Below, piece after piece: positions 21,531 through 32,587 of a stretch of DNA of 64,000 nt. A program made the translations under genes and the position numbers. The stretch is taken from contig OX104120.1 of the NCBI GenBank assembly GCA_944474755.1, positions 36,498,067-36,562,066 of the forward strand, written 5' to 3'. Below the pieces are notes generated by a model. That model was given only the letters and a program-made list of their open reading frames with translations, ran no database searches and had not been told where the DNA came from. The stretch comes from Limnoperna fortunei. Taxonomy: Eukaryota; Mollusca; Bivalvia; Mytilida; Modiolidae. Position 1 is the first letter of the stretch. Each line of letters begins with the position of its first letter.

Positions 21531-24379
21531 CTACTGTACAGGCCTCGCGAATTTTAATTTCTCCGCGCATCCCGGTGGAGGAAATTCGGGTCTCCGCGAC
21601 CTCTCCGCGGTCATCTCCACCGCGACTCGCGATCGCGAATTGCCGGTGGAGAGCCGGTATCGGGTGGAGAGCCGAGGACTCCACCGTGTATTCGCGGTGT
21701 ATCCGCTCTGCAAACATTTGGGGATATATTGGCACATTCGGTAACTGTGCATATTATCGTATAAATGACGTGAATTTATCTAAGTCTGATCTTTCACCTT
21801 TTAAAATATATGACACTTTTGTGAACCTGTTTCAGATCAGTTTCATCATATGTTATCCTGTTAAAACATAGAACAGAAAGATCGTGTAGAATACTATTTC
21901 TAACAATAGTTAGCAAAGTTGTGTTAAGATTATTTATTGTATGTATGTTTGTATTAATTTATTAATCTTTCATCGTTTTATTTATATTTCAGGTTGTCTG
22001 TGAAGATTTATTTCTTATCTATATTATCAATTCATGTAGCTAAAAGCTAATTATCTTATTTATGCATTTGTTGTTCTTTCTTATGTAGAGGTCAACTTAG
22101 GCTTAGAGGTGACGAATATGCGGTAAAAAGCTTACCAACTTCCATATATTTCTTCCCAATATATTTATCCATTAATAAAGTTAACAGTTGTTCACATTCT
22201 CTGCAATGACGAAGTGACAACTTGGTTTATTTGTGTTACGTATTCCGTTTAACATGTTTAACCGCAGGTTTCAATAAACAAATTCATGGACAATATGAAT
22301 CGTCAAATAACTCGCATCCACTTATTTAAAACTGAGAGCTTTGACACTGTTCAAAAATAATTAGCTTGTTTGTAAACTGTAGGTCAGTCTGTGAGTTCAA
22401 AGGTAAATAATGACCTAATTATCGCTAATTCGATCAGACAGTATTACCTTTGTTACACTAATTAATTGAAAATGTCAAGGAAGTGTCGGCGTACTAATTA
22501 AGAATTAGGCAATCATTTCTGTATAGCAAATATTGCTTGATAAGTACTTACCTTCGTATTACATGCTAGTTTAATCCGTGCCGAAGACAGTTATTACCTT
22601 ACACAGAACACAGTTTCGGCTATATTGTTTGCAAATCAACAATATACTACATGAATATATTAAATTATATTATAACGAAAAATTCCGCAGTTTCTTTGTA
22701 TTTCTAAAATATTCGGTAACAAAGCACGTGCCGATAATTGAGGATATCGTCTGCTTGTCAATCAAAGTATTTACCGCTTTCACAATAGCACGTGCAAGTA
22801 GTGTTTTTTTACATTAATGTAACCGGATATTTTAAAATGCTTAAAAAAATCTGCAAAGAAAGATGGATTACCGAGAAACATCATTAGTGGTATGGCGTTT
22901 TCTTTTGGAGTTGTGAATATATTTCCTCCGTAGACATTGATTCCGAGATTCTACAAGGTTTATAAAAAACCAAAAACACGCTTGTGATTTCGTTTTTGAA
23001 CTGTAGTTCAGGATGTCAAATGATCACAGGTATGGCCTAATTAACGCTAATTGGTTATCATCTGACAGCATTACCTGCGTACCACTAATTATGTAATGAA
23101 AAATGGTCTGAAAGTGTCATTGTGCTCAATTTACAAGGGATTGTCCAATTAATTTGAAAGTAGGATTAATTTTACAACAAAAAATATAAAGTTTGTTGTA
23201 TACACACTCGAGCATATGACAACAATTTCACTTACATTTATAGACGTAAACGGCACTATAGACGATCTTGTTTTGTTGATGTTTGTTAAATTTGAAGAAA
23301 ATATATGACAGTAGAACACGATAATTGAGGTATCGTCTGCTTCTTGAATCAATTATTTTACCGCTTGTAAAATAGCACGTGCAAGTAGTGTACAAAGATA
23401 TACCTGTGAAGTGGTTATAATTATTTTACAAAAACGATGAAAATGAAATGACAGGCAGTATACCTTTATTTATTCCACCACTATTTTATCTATTAATTAT
23501 TTTATAATTATAACTCCGGTTTTGGTGACGTAAACAAACAAGCTGTTAGAATTCAACGATTATTTTAATTTATTGGATTGATACTGGATATTTTAAAATG
23601 TTTTCAAAAAGAACGTGGATAAAGACAGATGGATTACCGAGAAGCTTCATTATTGGCATAAGATTTTCTTTTTCTTTTGGAGTTGTGAACGTTTGTTTCT
23701 CCGTAGACATTCTGATACCAAGATTCTACAATGTTTATAAAAATCCAAGAAGACACTGTTATTTATTTAAAACAGACAGCTTTGACACTGTTCAAATATA
23801 ATTCAGCTTGTGAGTTCGTTTTTGAACTGTAGTTCACACTGTCAAATGATCAAAGGTAATTAAAGACATAATTAACGCTAATTGGTTATATGACAGCATT
23901 ACCTGTGTACCCTTAATTGTGTAATCAAATATGGTCAGGAATTGTCATTTATTATGTACATGTATTATGCAATTAATTTAAAGGGATAATTAATTTTATA
24001 ACACAAGGTATAGAGTTTGTTATATACACACTCAATTCAAGCATATGACCACAATTCCACTTTCCTATATTGACGAAAACGGCACTGTATACGATGTTGT
24101 TCTGGTGATGTTTGTGAACACTGAAGAAAATATAAAGAAGTAGAACATTTTCTGGAGAAAGGAAACAGAAACTTAACATGCATACCCATTGTTCTGATGT
24201 GATTTTACGATCTTTTTGGCCGGCTATCCACCGCGACTACGCGATCGGCACTCCACCGCGAAAACACCGCGACTCCACCAAGGAGAGTTGAGTAACAGTG
24301 GAGGAAACGGTCTCTCCACTCTCCTCCACCTCCACCGCGATGGGTGGAGAAATTAAAATTCGCGAGGCCTGTACAGTAG
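21531..24379. mobile_element. Element with ~50 bp CpG-rich terminal inverted repeats
   Basis: The left end CTACTGTACAGGCCTCGCGA (21531) continues with AATTTTAATTTCTCC, and its complement ends at 24379. The match runs about 50 bp with few changes. Subterminal zones at both ends (21570-21710, 24217-24350) repeat CTCCACCGCGAC-like words and are CpG-rich, unlike the surroundings. The inside is non-coding with ~0.77 kb direct repeats. No transposase is seen, so it is non-autonomous. Superfamily unknown. Confidence 0.75.
22270..24200 (+). repeat. ~0.77 kb direct repeats inside the element
   Basis: AGATGGATTACCGAGAA occurs at 22860 and 23628, each followed by TTTCTTTTGGAGTTGTGAA and CCGTAGACATT. 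GCACGTGCAAGTAGTG occurs at 22787 and ~23373. A partial earlier unit (22290-22480) shares AGCTTTGACACTGTTCAAA and the AATTATCGCTAATT word. Confidence 0.6.
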
Positions 24380-24670
24380 TGCGGAATATTCGGACAAATT
24401 CCAAGCTATTTTCCGATAAAGCGCGTATTCGGACTTTTCAGAGCTATTTTCTGAGCTTAGCTTGTAATTTTGTAATAACTTCTGTGCTAATTTATGGAAA
24501 ATGTCTGAAATGTGTACATTTTCCGACCAAATTTTTCAACATAGCTCAGAAAAGTGTGGTTTTTTGGGGGGTTTTTTGACGAATATATTGGTTTTTGTTT
24601 TAATGTGGAGTCCGAATACTCCAATACTCAAATTTTCCGTGCTAAAATGCAGAATCTCCAGTTACTAGTA
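24380..24670. mobile_element. Right flank of the inner element, GGAATATT-type repeat
   Basis: GCGGAATATTCGGACAAATTCC... resembles both the left flank at 21490-21530 and the 82 bp repeat at 17.6 kb. It ends with AGAATCTCCAGTTACTAG (24647-24664), the inverse of the 17622 start. This is a probable outer element end. Confidence 0.45.
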
Positions 24671-24931
24671 TATTGTATCAAACAAAATTACAAACGAGAG
24701 TAAACAATACCACAGCCTTAAATTACATTAAGGGAGATTGTAATATAATATTTGCATGAAATTATACTTCTGAAATAATACATTTATATCTGATGTATGA
24801 AAAAGGGTGGTTTGTTTCATGTTTAATATCATAATACAAATGATTTCAATAATTGTTTATGAAAAAAGAATGTTATAGTATCATGCATGCATTAGTATGT
24901 ATCTAACCATAATTAAAAAGGATGCATGTCT

Positions 24932-25035
24932 CAGTGTTCTCCCCAGGCCTTTAAGCACAGCTGTGCTTTATTTTGTTGCCACGGTGCTATCTGATCTACC
25001 GCTGTGGTTTAATTTCATGCCGCGGTGCTATCCAC
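24932..25035 (+). mobile_element. hAT5-like left end (CAGTGTTCTCCCC)
   Basis: It starts CAGTGTTCTCCCCAGG, like the CAGTGTTCCAGC start at 8208, and carries the 16 bp palindrome AAGCACAGCTGTGCTT (24953-24968). No matching right end was found. It may be a solo or truncated end. Confidence 0.4.
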
Positions 25036-25170
25036 TTGTCACTATTTATTGTTGTATTGTTTATTCAACTGATTAAAGCTGTGGAAAATACATTCTGTTA
25101 ATTAATACCTCGGGTCATGTTTACCTGGACAGGTGTAAACATCGGCACTCGTTAGATCAGATTCAGAATT

Positions 25171-25640
25171 CAGGGCTCACCACACTGGGCGAAGTGGGCG
25201 ACAAAGTCGCCTTACTAGGACATGAAGTCGCCCTAAGGCGCCTCAAAAGCGAAGTCGAAGTCGCCCTGTCATTTCCCTCAAGTCGCCCGATGGTTCACAT
25301 AAGATACTTGTAAATCTGGTCCAAATACTTCACCCAGACTACCAATTTATCAGTAAATGTGTAATTCCAATAAAAAACGGCAAACAATATGCGTATTTAA
25401 CATATTTTCAAATGATTTACGTCTTTCAAAAGTATTACGCGCCATTTGTTTATTTACCACATATGACTAATTACCGGAAGTGAACAACGAAGAAAAGTAA
25501 TGTACAACGGCCCATAATGAAAAATCGTAATTTTTTTGATGAACAAACACTTTTAATTAGTGTCAAACTTCAGTTCTTTCAAAGAGTATTGGACTCATGA
25601 ATGAAGTTTATGTCTACACATATACAAATATTTTTGTTGA
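25171..25640 (+). mobile_element. hAT5-like element, left part (CAGGGCTCACC, GGGCGAC-rich)
   Basis: It begins CAGGGCTCACCACACTGGGCG and repeats GGGCGAC / GTCGCC words to 25310. The body 25380-25560 shares an ordered series of words (GCGCCATTTGT, GTACAACGGCCC, TAATGAAAAAT) with the element at 29438-30183. The right end was not located. Confidence 0.45.
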
Positions 25641-25865
25641 TCTATTTTTATTTGTGAATACCTTGTATGGCCACAAGTACTAATAGTGCCTATATTTTTT
25701 CATTGATTAATGATAAAGGTTATGTGCTGTTTGATATTGCATACTGTGAATACCATGAATAATAATGAAAAAGAAAGAAAAAAAACACTGAATCTAAGTG
25801 TGTTATGGTTTTAAAAAGAGAAATAATCCTGGAAATTGGTGTAAATAATAAAAATGTATGTAACT

Positions 25866-26100
25866 AAGATAAGATAAATTTTATTTAAAATCGGGTTTAT
25901 AACAATGAACATTATACCGACACACATGTAATAAATACATCACAAAGACATGTAGCAACAGTAAAATATAGCACATAGTCATAAGTAAGACAGATACACA
26001 AATGCAGCATTTGGCATAAAACAATATGCAGTCTAACTACTACACTACACATACAAGACACATATATATATCATGCAGACATCACATAACATTTATAACA
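25866..26100 (-). mobile_element. Non-LTR retrotransposon 3' end fragment
   Basis: The reverse strand ends GTTATAAACCCGATTTTAAATAAAATTTATC, with an AATAAA signal and a short (TCTTA) tail. The same layout, with another microsatellite tail, occurs at 27373 and 37546. The left limit is approximate. Confidence 0.45.
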
Positions 26101-26154
26101 TAAAAAGCAGATTGAAGCATATATCATGCAAAGCTACACTTGACTAAAACAAAA

Positions 26155-26370
26155 ATATATGAGAAGCACTGGACAAGCTATGAAGTTAAAAATTGAAACA
26201 ATAAAAAAACTGCTACACATGCTAAAAGAAAAATATATGAGAAGCACTGGACAAGCTAAGAAGTTAAAATTTAATAAAACAAAAGCTGCTACACATGCTA
26301 AAAGAAAAATATATAAGAAGCACTGGACAAGCTAAGAAGCTAATTTGAAATAAAACAAGAACTGCTAAAA
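26155..26370 (+). repeat. ~77 bp minisatellite, three units
   Basis: AGAAGCACTGGACAAGCTA occurs at about 26162, 26241 and 26316, with matching downstream GCTGCTACACATGCTAAAAG. Spacing is 75-79 bp. Confidence 0.7.
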
Positions 26371-27372
26371 TGAGGAAGGATAGTACCAAGGGTCTGGAAA
26401 CGGTCATATTTGCCGGACATGTCCGACATTTACATTAAAATGTCTGACTAAGGTTTAGTCAAATCGGACATCCAAAAAAGTGATATTTAACTTGGACAAT
26501 AATATAAATATCTTTTAGTTGGTTTCAATACCTTTAATTTCCGCTATATAAATATTTTATTAAAAAATCAACCCTAAGGCTATTTCCCGTCACTGACACA
26601 CATGTTTATTGAGTAACCATTCACTCCAGTTAGTGTTAATAACGTAATGGTAAAACACAACAGGTGATAACCTAATTATGAGTACAGATCTGTTTCATCC
26701 ATTTCGTAGAATATGTTATGGCAACAGTATTTTGAAACAATAGGAACGAAGTGGTTGTACGTTATATTGCTTAGAAAATATGACTTGATGGAAAAACACG
26801 TGTAGTCAAAATTGTACATCACGCATGCGCCAATGTACCTGACGTACAATCTTGGGAAAATCAATTCAAATTAAATTCAATTGAAATGATGAAAACAAAA
26901 ATAAATATTTAATTCAATAAATAATAACTTGTAAAAAACGTGGTCCATCGAGTATCGTATAAAATTCAATTCTGTTCCGAACTTGATGTAATTTTGAGAC
27001 AACTTCCTACTTCCGGTTAATGAAAATGTCTCACGAATGTTCATAAAAAATGTTGTTTGCTATTACTTTGTTGAATAGACAACATATCATCTTATAATAA
27101 AGAAATTTTAGGAAACAGAATGTTTTCCTACGTATATTTCCTTTCTTGCACGGTGCATATATCATAGGAACCCATACAAAACAACAACTAATATCTACCA
27201 TGAGATTGCCAGTTACCGTTAGATTCATTCATAAATAAATAACCATACTGATTTTTTATCTGTACACGTTTAATACAAAAGTTTTAATAAAATAAGACAA
27301 ATTAAGCTTAGTTTTGAATGATTTCATTCATTTCTATGGTGGCACAGCAATTTGTGACTTTCACTGTCAGTA
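26371..27372. other. Non-coding stretch with a short GC-richer block
   Basis: 26396-26490 (GGACATGTCC palindrome, TGTCCGAC words) resembles other short GC-rich element starts, but has no CAGGG end. The rest is AT-rich with no supported feature. Confidence 0.4.
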
Positions 27373-27560
27373 GAAGTTCAAGTTCAAAGCTTTATTTAAA
27401 GTCGGTACAGTACAACATAAAACACAAGCTCTAATGAGCTTTTAAAACCGACATATATATAACAAAACAATACAAATTATACACATGAGACACACAGTTA
27501 CATAAAATTTAAACATAGATTCATAACGACACACATTCACGATGTGTGCGCTAATAATTG
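27373..27560 (-). mobile_element. Non-LTR retrotransposon 3' end fragment
   Basis: The reverse strand reads GGTTTTAAAAGCTCATTAGA, then GTACCGACTTTAAATAAAGC and a (TTGAAC)n tail. The AATAAA signal and terminal microsatellite are typical of a LINE 3' end. The left limit is uncertain. Confidence 0.5.
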
Positions 27561-27600
27561 ATCCTGCTTCAAAAACAGTTGTTCTGGTACAACAATTTAA

Positions 27601-27667
27601 GGGGCCTCTGTGACCAATTGGATGAGGTAGTTCGTCTGCTATTGATAACGTGGTCTGTCAATACTGA
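27601..27667 (+). mobile_element. tRNA-like head of a SINE, cut off
   Basis: GGGGCCTCTGTGACCAATTGG then GTAGTTCGTCT...ACGTGGTCTGTCAATACTGA matches the first ~67 bp of the SINE at 34636. It stops where CAGGGATG begins, so a hAT5-like element appears to have inserted here. Confidence 0.6.
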
Positions 27668-28215
27668 CAGGGATGAAACTTAACAGTCGCCCAGTCGCCA
27701 ATGCGAGTAGAATTTTTGTTGGGCGACCAAATGCCTGTGTCTAGATCGCCCAGTTGGCGAACGTAACAAGTGTAGTACGATGCACCGACCAACGAACGCT
27801 TAGTCACATTTTGCGTTTACATTTCAAGTTTTGTCCCTTAAAAATGCTATTGGCAATATTTCGCGCGTGTAGGATATTTGGTGAAGTGGCGTAATTATAA
27901 TCCAGATTGGGAATAGACTGACATTTGCGTCAGGAATCATCTTGAAATATTGTACGTGACATTTTTTTGTCAAAGGGGAATAATCAAAACCGCCTAAGCT
28001 GGTTCCCATCTGACTTATCTTTGTCAATACCACCATGGAGTTAATACTGGCGGAAACCAGTACAAAGCAAATAAATTACGAAAATCAGGGAGTAAATATG
28101 ATTTCGATTCCAGAGGTTTTAAATACGATGTTTCCTATTAACTGTCAAGATTAAAACACAATAATAATACATGTAATTAGTATTTTGGAAGTAACTTTTA
28201 GCATATTACAATTAC
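27668..28215 (+). mobile_element. hAT5-like element, left part (CAGGGATGAAAC)
   Basis: It starts CAGGGATGAAACTTAACAG, then GGGCGACC / TCGCCCAG words. The body 27810-28215 follows the same order of words as 8475-8890 (CATTTCAAGTTT, AATTATAATCCAGAT, ACCAGTACAAA, GGAAGTAACTTTT). The right end was not found. Confidence 0.45.
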
Positions 28216-28768
28216 ATATCACTTACAATTTTTTAAAGAATTTATAATAGCATATTTTCCATGGAATAGACCTATTTTTGCAATGATGTCATTTTCTACT
28301 TCTTGTTCAACACAAAGATAGATTAAATTTATTGTACATTTTAAATATAGAAAACATTGCTGAGTGCCGAGTTCAAATCAAAACATGCCACTTCAAACGG
28401 CATTTTAACCTGGTGAATTAAAACTATACAGTACAAAATTTCTATAAATGACAGGTAATTATCTTAGGACTTTGCTGTATTTTATTTTATTGATGTATGT
28501 TACGGCACTGCTACGTACGATAACAAAAACTACAAAAAACGACAAAAAGTTGACCTTTAGTCATGTGACTGAAGTCGTTAAAAATCAGTCATTTGCTTTC
28601 CTACTGATTGTCGATCAAACTGACGGCCGTGAAGCAACGCCACCAAAACAGTAAAAAAAATTCAGTCATGCACAAACAATATTGACATACTAACATCGGA
28701 AGTTATCTGCTCTTTGTATTTACGTCTCTAATTGACCCATTTCCAGTTTTACATGATTTATCTCCCCT

Positions 28769-28799
28769 TTTACTTCCTGTTAAAAAAAACTGCGGCTGT
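28769..28799 (+). repeat. Inverted-repeat arm (partner at 32327-32358)
   Basis: TTACTTCCTGTTAAAAAAAACTGCGGCTGT is complementary, with a few changes, to ACAGCCGCAGTTTTTAG...CCGGAAGT at 32330. It may mark the ends of a ~3.6 kb element, or may be two unrelated insertions of one short repeat. Confidence 0.4.
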
Positions 28800-29024
28800 C
28801 ATTACTAAAAGACTATGATATTGAAATAAAGATTTTGGATTGTTTTTATATTGTTTGTCTATGCCAATTAAATTTTTATCTAATTCACGTCTTTCAATAT
28901 GCGTGCCTCCTACCGGTAACATGTTGGGTAACTCTAGTTTACATGTAAGACTGTAGTTGGTATATAAGCCATAACATACTAAGTAAATGTGTCACACTAC
29001 ACCTTCAATAAACAATTAATTGGC

Positions 29025-29063
29025 ACCTATACATAGGTGAAACCCCGGTTAAATTAACGGGGT
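29025..29063. repeat. Two adjacent hairpins
   Basis: CACCTAT-AC-ATAGGTG (29025-29040) is followed two bases later by ACCCCGGTTAA-A-TTAACGGGGT (one bulged base), then ATTAAAA. The order hairpin, motif, complement, A-run is like the ends of the F families with the core missing. Confidence 0.5.
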
Positions 29064-29437
29064 ATTAAAATATGTATCATATATACAAACTTTGCAAACT
29101 TTTGTCGAATAAAAGTGTGCAGTTATAAACTTTAAAATTTATACACAATAAGTGTTAACAATGAACTGTGGTTAATACGTTTTTAATAAATTGTAAGAAA
29201 TTTTTTTTCCCACTTTGTGCCCCAAGGAAATTAATTAACTGTTTAGCAGATGAAAGATACTAAATACACCTGACTGCCAGTTAGATAAAGGTGGCTTTTA
29301 TTGTGGTGTCAACAAATATACATGCAATATAAATGACATAAATCTATATAATTACTTGTACATGTACATGTAATTATTATATGTCTCTGATTTGTGTGAG
29401 CATGGCTTTCAATACATATACCTATAATTAAAAAATG

Positions 29438-30183
29438 CAGGGAATTTTTTAGCGCTCGCCACTTTCGTCATTGACGAAATCGTTTGAAAATTGATAGATT
29501 TCTAAATCAATTTCGTCACCTGAATTCCAACAAGTACTAAATTTTTCGTTACAAATTCATTCTACCAAGTGTAAAACGACATATTTATGACCCCAAAGCC
29601 AATTAAAAGGAAATTTAATTATTTCACCTCGATAGTTTTAAACAGCAGGTGTCAATCGAATCGCCGAATCGATGTTTTTACAGGTAATCCGATTAGCATG
29701 ATTTTATGGTTCTCCTGGTCAATATACGAAAACAAAAGTGTCATAGATCGTACTGATGCGCACAAACTTCTGCCTTTTGATTAAATATGTAATGCAAATA
29801 AAAATTGCAAAGATTTAGCGTATTTAACACATTTTTCGTACGTTTTGCTGGTTTATGCGCCATTTGTGTACATCCGAGATACGTCTAATTACCGATGGCT
29901 ACCACATAAAAAACGAAGAGTACAACGGCCCTTAATGAAAAATTGTAACCAATTGATATACAAACGCTTTTTAAATAAGTTTTAAAATTAAAATTCTTTG
30001 AAAATTTATAAACATTTTGTCTAATCATTTTTTAAAACACATTTATACACTGCAATTGAAAGAATATAGTTTTATTATACCATGATATTTCAACAGAACA
30101 ATGAATGCATGCTAATGAGCAGATGCTTATACGACTCGTTCGATAAAGTGACTAAAGCCCTCAAAATCCAAAAAAATTCCCTG
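29438..30183. mobile_element. hAT5-like element, 0.75 kb, both ends present
   Basis: CAGGGAATTTTTTAG (29438) pairs with AAAAAAATTCCCTG (to 30183). AAAATG directly abuts both outer ends, a 6 bp target duplication (or 5 bp with A-run slippage). It is non-coding inside. The element is short and non-autonomous. Confidence 0.65.
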
Positions 30184-31061
30184 AAAATGTCACACTGAGA
30201 AGCCTCCTTTACAGGTAACTGGTGTTAATTGGGAAAGGTACACGTGCAATTTGTAATAATTACCATGGGAAAATGTGTTGCTTGTTTCCGATACAACTTT
30301 CCAAGCTATATTTTACCCACCTGTTTTAGGATAAGCATTTTCCAAATTGCAGTCATAGGTTTAGGGAAAAATATCGAAAATAAAATAGCTTATAAGATTA
30401 TTTCGTTTTTTATTTTGTTGAAGGAAATTATTGCAACCCAGAAAGGTGCAGTGATGTAGAGAGATGTATTAACACGTGATATTTCAAGTCTATGAAGGAA
30501 TGCTCCTCCCATCGTGAAGTTTTTCCCCCCACACTTATTGATTGGATTGTAAAATATGTGTTGCATTTGATACACAGGGCCACCCACCTGTCAATTAAGT
30601 CAATCACATCAGGCGTTCAAAAGAATGACAATTGACACTGAATACTTGCATTATGCAAGTTCGATTGTTGTTGAATTTCCAGAAAATAAAATTATTTGTC
30701 AAATGAACAATTGTGTGAACCCAAAAATAAAACTGGAACGTCACAATAGCGACGACAAATATATGTTGCAAAACATTGTTTTATGGTTTCAAATGTATTT
30801 TCTCAATGAAAGTTAGTGGTAAGCATATACTGCATGTGCGAGTCATACAAGGGAGGTAACACCACTTAATTCGCAATCGGCAAATTAACCTTATTAGTAG
30901 AAGTTACTATATAGCCATAGGCAACAGGTGAGTTTGAAAACAACATGGATGTCACTGGTAGGCTTGTTTAATCAAGCTATAAAACAGCTGGGGATATACC
31001 TCCAATTAGCATCACGTAAATAGAGTAATGCACATTGGTTAATTAATTAACAATCACGTTT
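30184..31061. other. Non-coding stretch
   Basis: Short open frames only. No element ends recognised. Confidence 0.45.
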
Positions 31062-31071
31062 ACTCAGCAGG

Positions 31072-31807
31072 TAGTTCTATAACATAAAACCTCCCATTTC
31101 ACGTTTATATTTATCATTTTTATCTGACTTTTACATTTTTTTTTATTATTTGAAATGTGAGGTTTTATCTGTCAGTTGATTTTTCTCGGAGCAAAATTTT
31201 TTCATTAGTTCTGCATATTTTTACATTTGAAATATCATGAAACTAACATAAACACAAAGACTATTACCTGTTTTCAATGAATTAAACTATGTTCAATTAA
31301 GTAATCCATGTTTGAAATATCAAGACGAAATTTTTCTGCAAACTGACATTTTGAATTTAACAGTTTATCAACATTACGGAATCAAGTTATATTTAATGGT
31401 GGAACGAATACAATTTGTCGCAATTGTAACACATGGAAAATTCGTTTCGTCTAAAACGGATCCATAAGATAGATTTAATTGGGGTCAGCCATTGAATGTA
31501 ATGGGAGTTAAGGGACACCTCAAATAAAGCTTCAAACAGGACTTAAAAAATCCATGATATACTAAGGTAAGACAATTTTTAGAAAATTTAGATATTTTTC
31601 TTTAAGTTTAGCGCAGTTTGCATGGTTGTACAAACTTTTTTCATATCAAACTTAACTGAAACATTCCGCACCATTTTCTTGCGGAATTTGCGCACGGGAA
31701 AATGCGTTTAAAGATGAAACCTCACATTTGACTAAAAACATAAAATATCAATATCCGATAAAAATGTTGAAAATAAACATGAAATGAGAGGTTTTATTAA
31801 TGGAACT
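31072..31807. mobile_element. Foldback element with 10 bp target duplication (Mutator-like?)
   Basis: The arms 31072-31127 and 31753-31807 are inverted copies (AGTTCTAT, then ATAAAACCTCCCATTTCA). A second inverted pair lies inside (near 31147-31172 and 31712-31735, AATGTGAGGTTT). The direct repeat ACTCAGCAGG flanks it (31062-31071, 31808-31817). Long arms and a 9-10 bp duplication suggest a non-autonomous Mutator-like element. Confidence 0.7.
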
Positions 31808-31828
31808 ACTCAGCAGGCGGTTTTAATA

Positions 31829-32189
31829 GCGAGCATCGCAGATGCGTGCTATACGGTTACATGCGTGTGTGTAAAAAAAGTCACGTGATCCATATGAACA
31901 AATCCATTTCAGATGGTAGCTGAGCAATCCGAAGAAAATATTGTAGACGAACGAAAAAATTTATAATATAAAAGTAGGCAAAAATAATTTTGATATCGAT
32001 AAAATTGAAGTATTTATTTTTTAAATTACTACAAAAATGCCAGACAATTTTTTTTCAATCTGAAACGCTGTATTTGAAATTGAGTTTTGTGACGTCACCA
32101 ACACATTAAAGACGTCACGTCATCAATGGAATGTAGAGGCACTGTTAGGGGGCTCTGAAGAAATGACATGAACAATGTGCGATGCTCGC
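31829..32189. mobile_element. Short inverted-repeat element (GCGAGCATCGCA ends)
   Basis: GCGAGCATCGCA (31829-31840) and TGCGATGCTCGC (32178-32189) are perfect 12 bp inverted ends. The inside is non-coding, with CRE-like sites. No target duplication is clear. Confidence 0.5.
32089..32125. promoter_or_regulatory. Cluster of CRE-like sites
   Basis: GTGACGTCACC (32089) contains the full palindrome TGACGTCA. GACGTCACGTCATC follows at 32111. These match the CREB/ATF site in sequence only. They lie inside a mobile element and no promoter is shown nearby. Confidence 0.3.
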
Positions 32190-32326
32190 ATTTAGGCTGC
32201 GCCTCCATTCATATTAACCTTCCTCACTCTGATATTGGCACCTGTCATTTAACTGAAGCGTGAAAATTTATCAAAGATAATTGCCCATTTCAAAAGGTTT
32301 CAACAGGACAAACTGAGGCTACAGCC

Positions 32327-32358
32327 GCAGTTTTTAGTACCGGAAGTGGACACTAGGT
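32327..32358 (-). repeat. Inverted-repeat arm (partner at 28769-28799)
   Basis: ACAGCCGCAGTTTTTAGTAC followed by CGGAAGTGG is the partner arm. It runs directly into CACTAGGTGGCG (32351-32362), a CTCF-like word. Confidence 0.4.
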
Positions 32359-32557
32359 GGCGTTTTTAAAATTGGAAAGTCGTCAATTTTATTTTTAATT
32401 TTGGAGTGGGGTATCGCCCAGCCGCGTACGATGGGACCGTGGTCGTGGATGGGACACGGTAACAAAAATGTGGTTTTAAGACAAATTGTTTACAATTAGG
32501 CATATCATAATATTATTCTTTTAGAGTTCTGTGGTATTTTGTGGTAAAAAGTCGCAA

Positions 32558-32587
32558 CCCCCCCCCCCCCCCCCAAACACACACACA
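32558..32587. repeat. Poly-C and (AC)n tract
   Basis: A run of about 17 C is followed by ACACACACAC. It is a simple slippage sequence. Confidence 0.9.

Larger units (their letters stand above)
28216..29437. other. Non-coding stretch
   Basis: No domain seen. The inverted pair member at 28769-28799 and the paired hairpins at 29025-29063 are listed separately. Confidence 0.4.

Noticed and set aside
28448..28654. 68-codon frame starting after a hydrophobic leader
   Set aside because: Looks like a signal peptide but has no downstream domain or neighbouring exon. Probably chance.
32351..32362. CTCF-like site CACTAGGTGGCG
   Set aside because: A single match of this length is weak, and it lies at the edge of a repeat arm. 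Kept only as a note.
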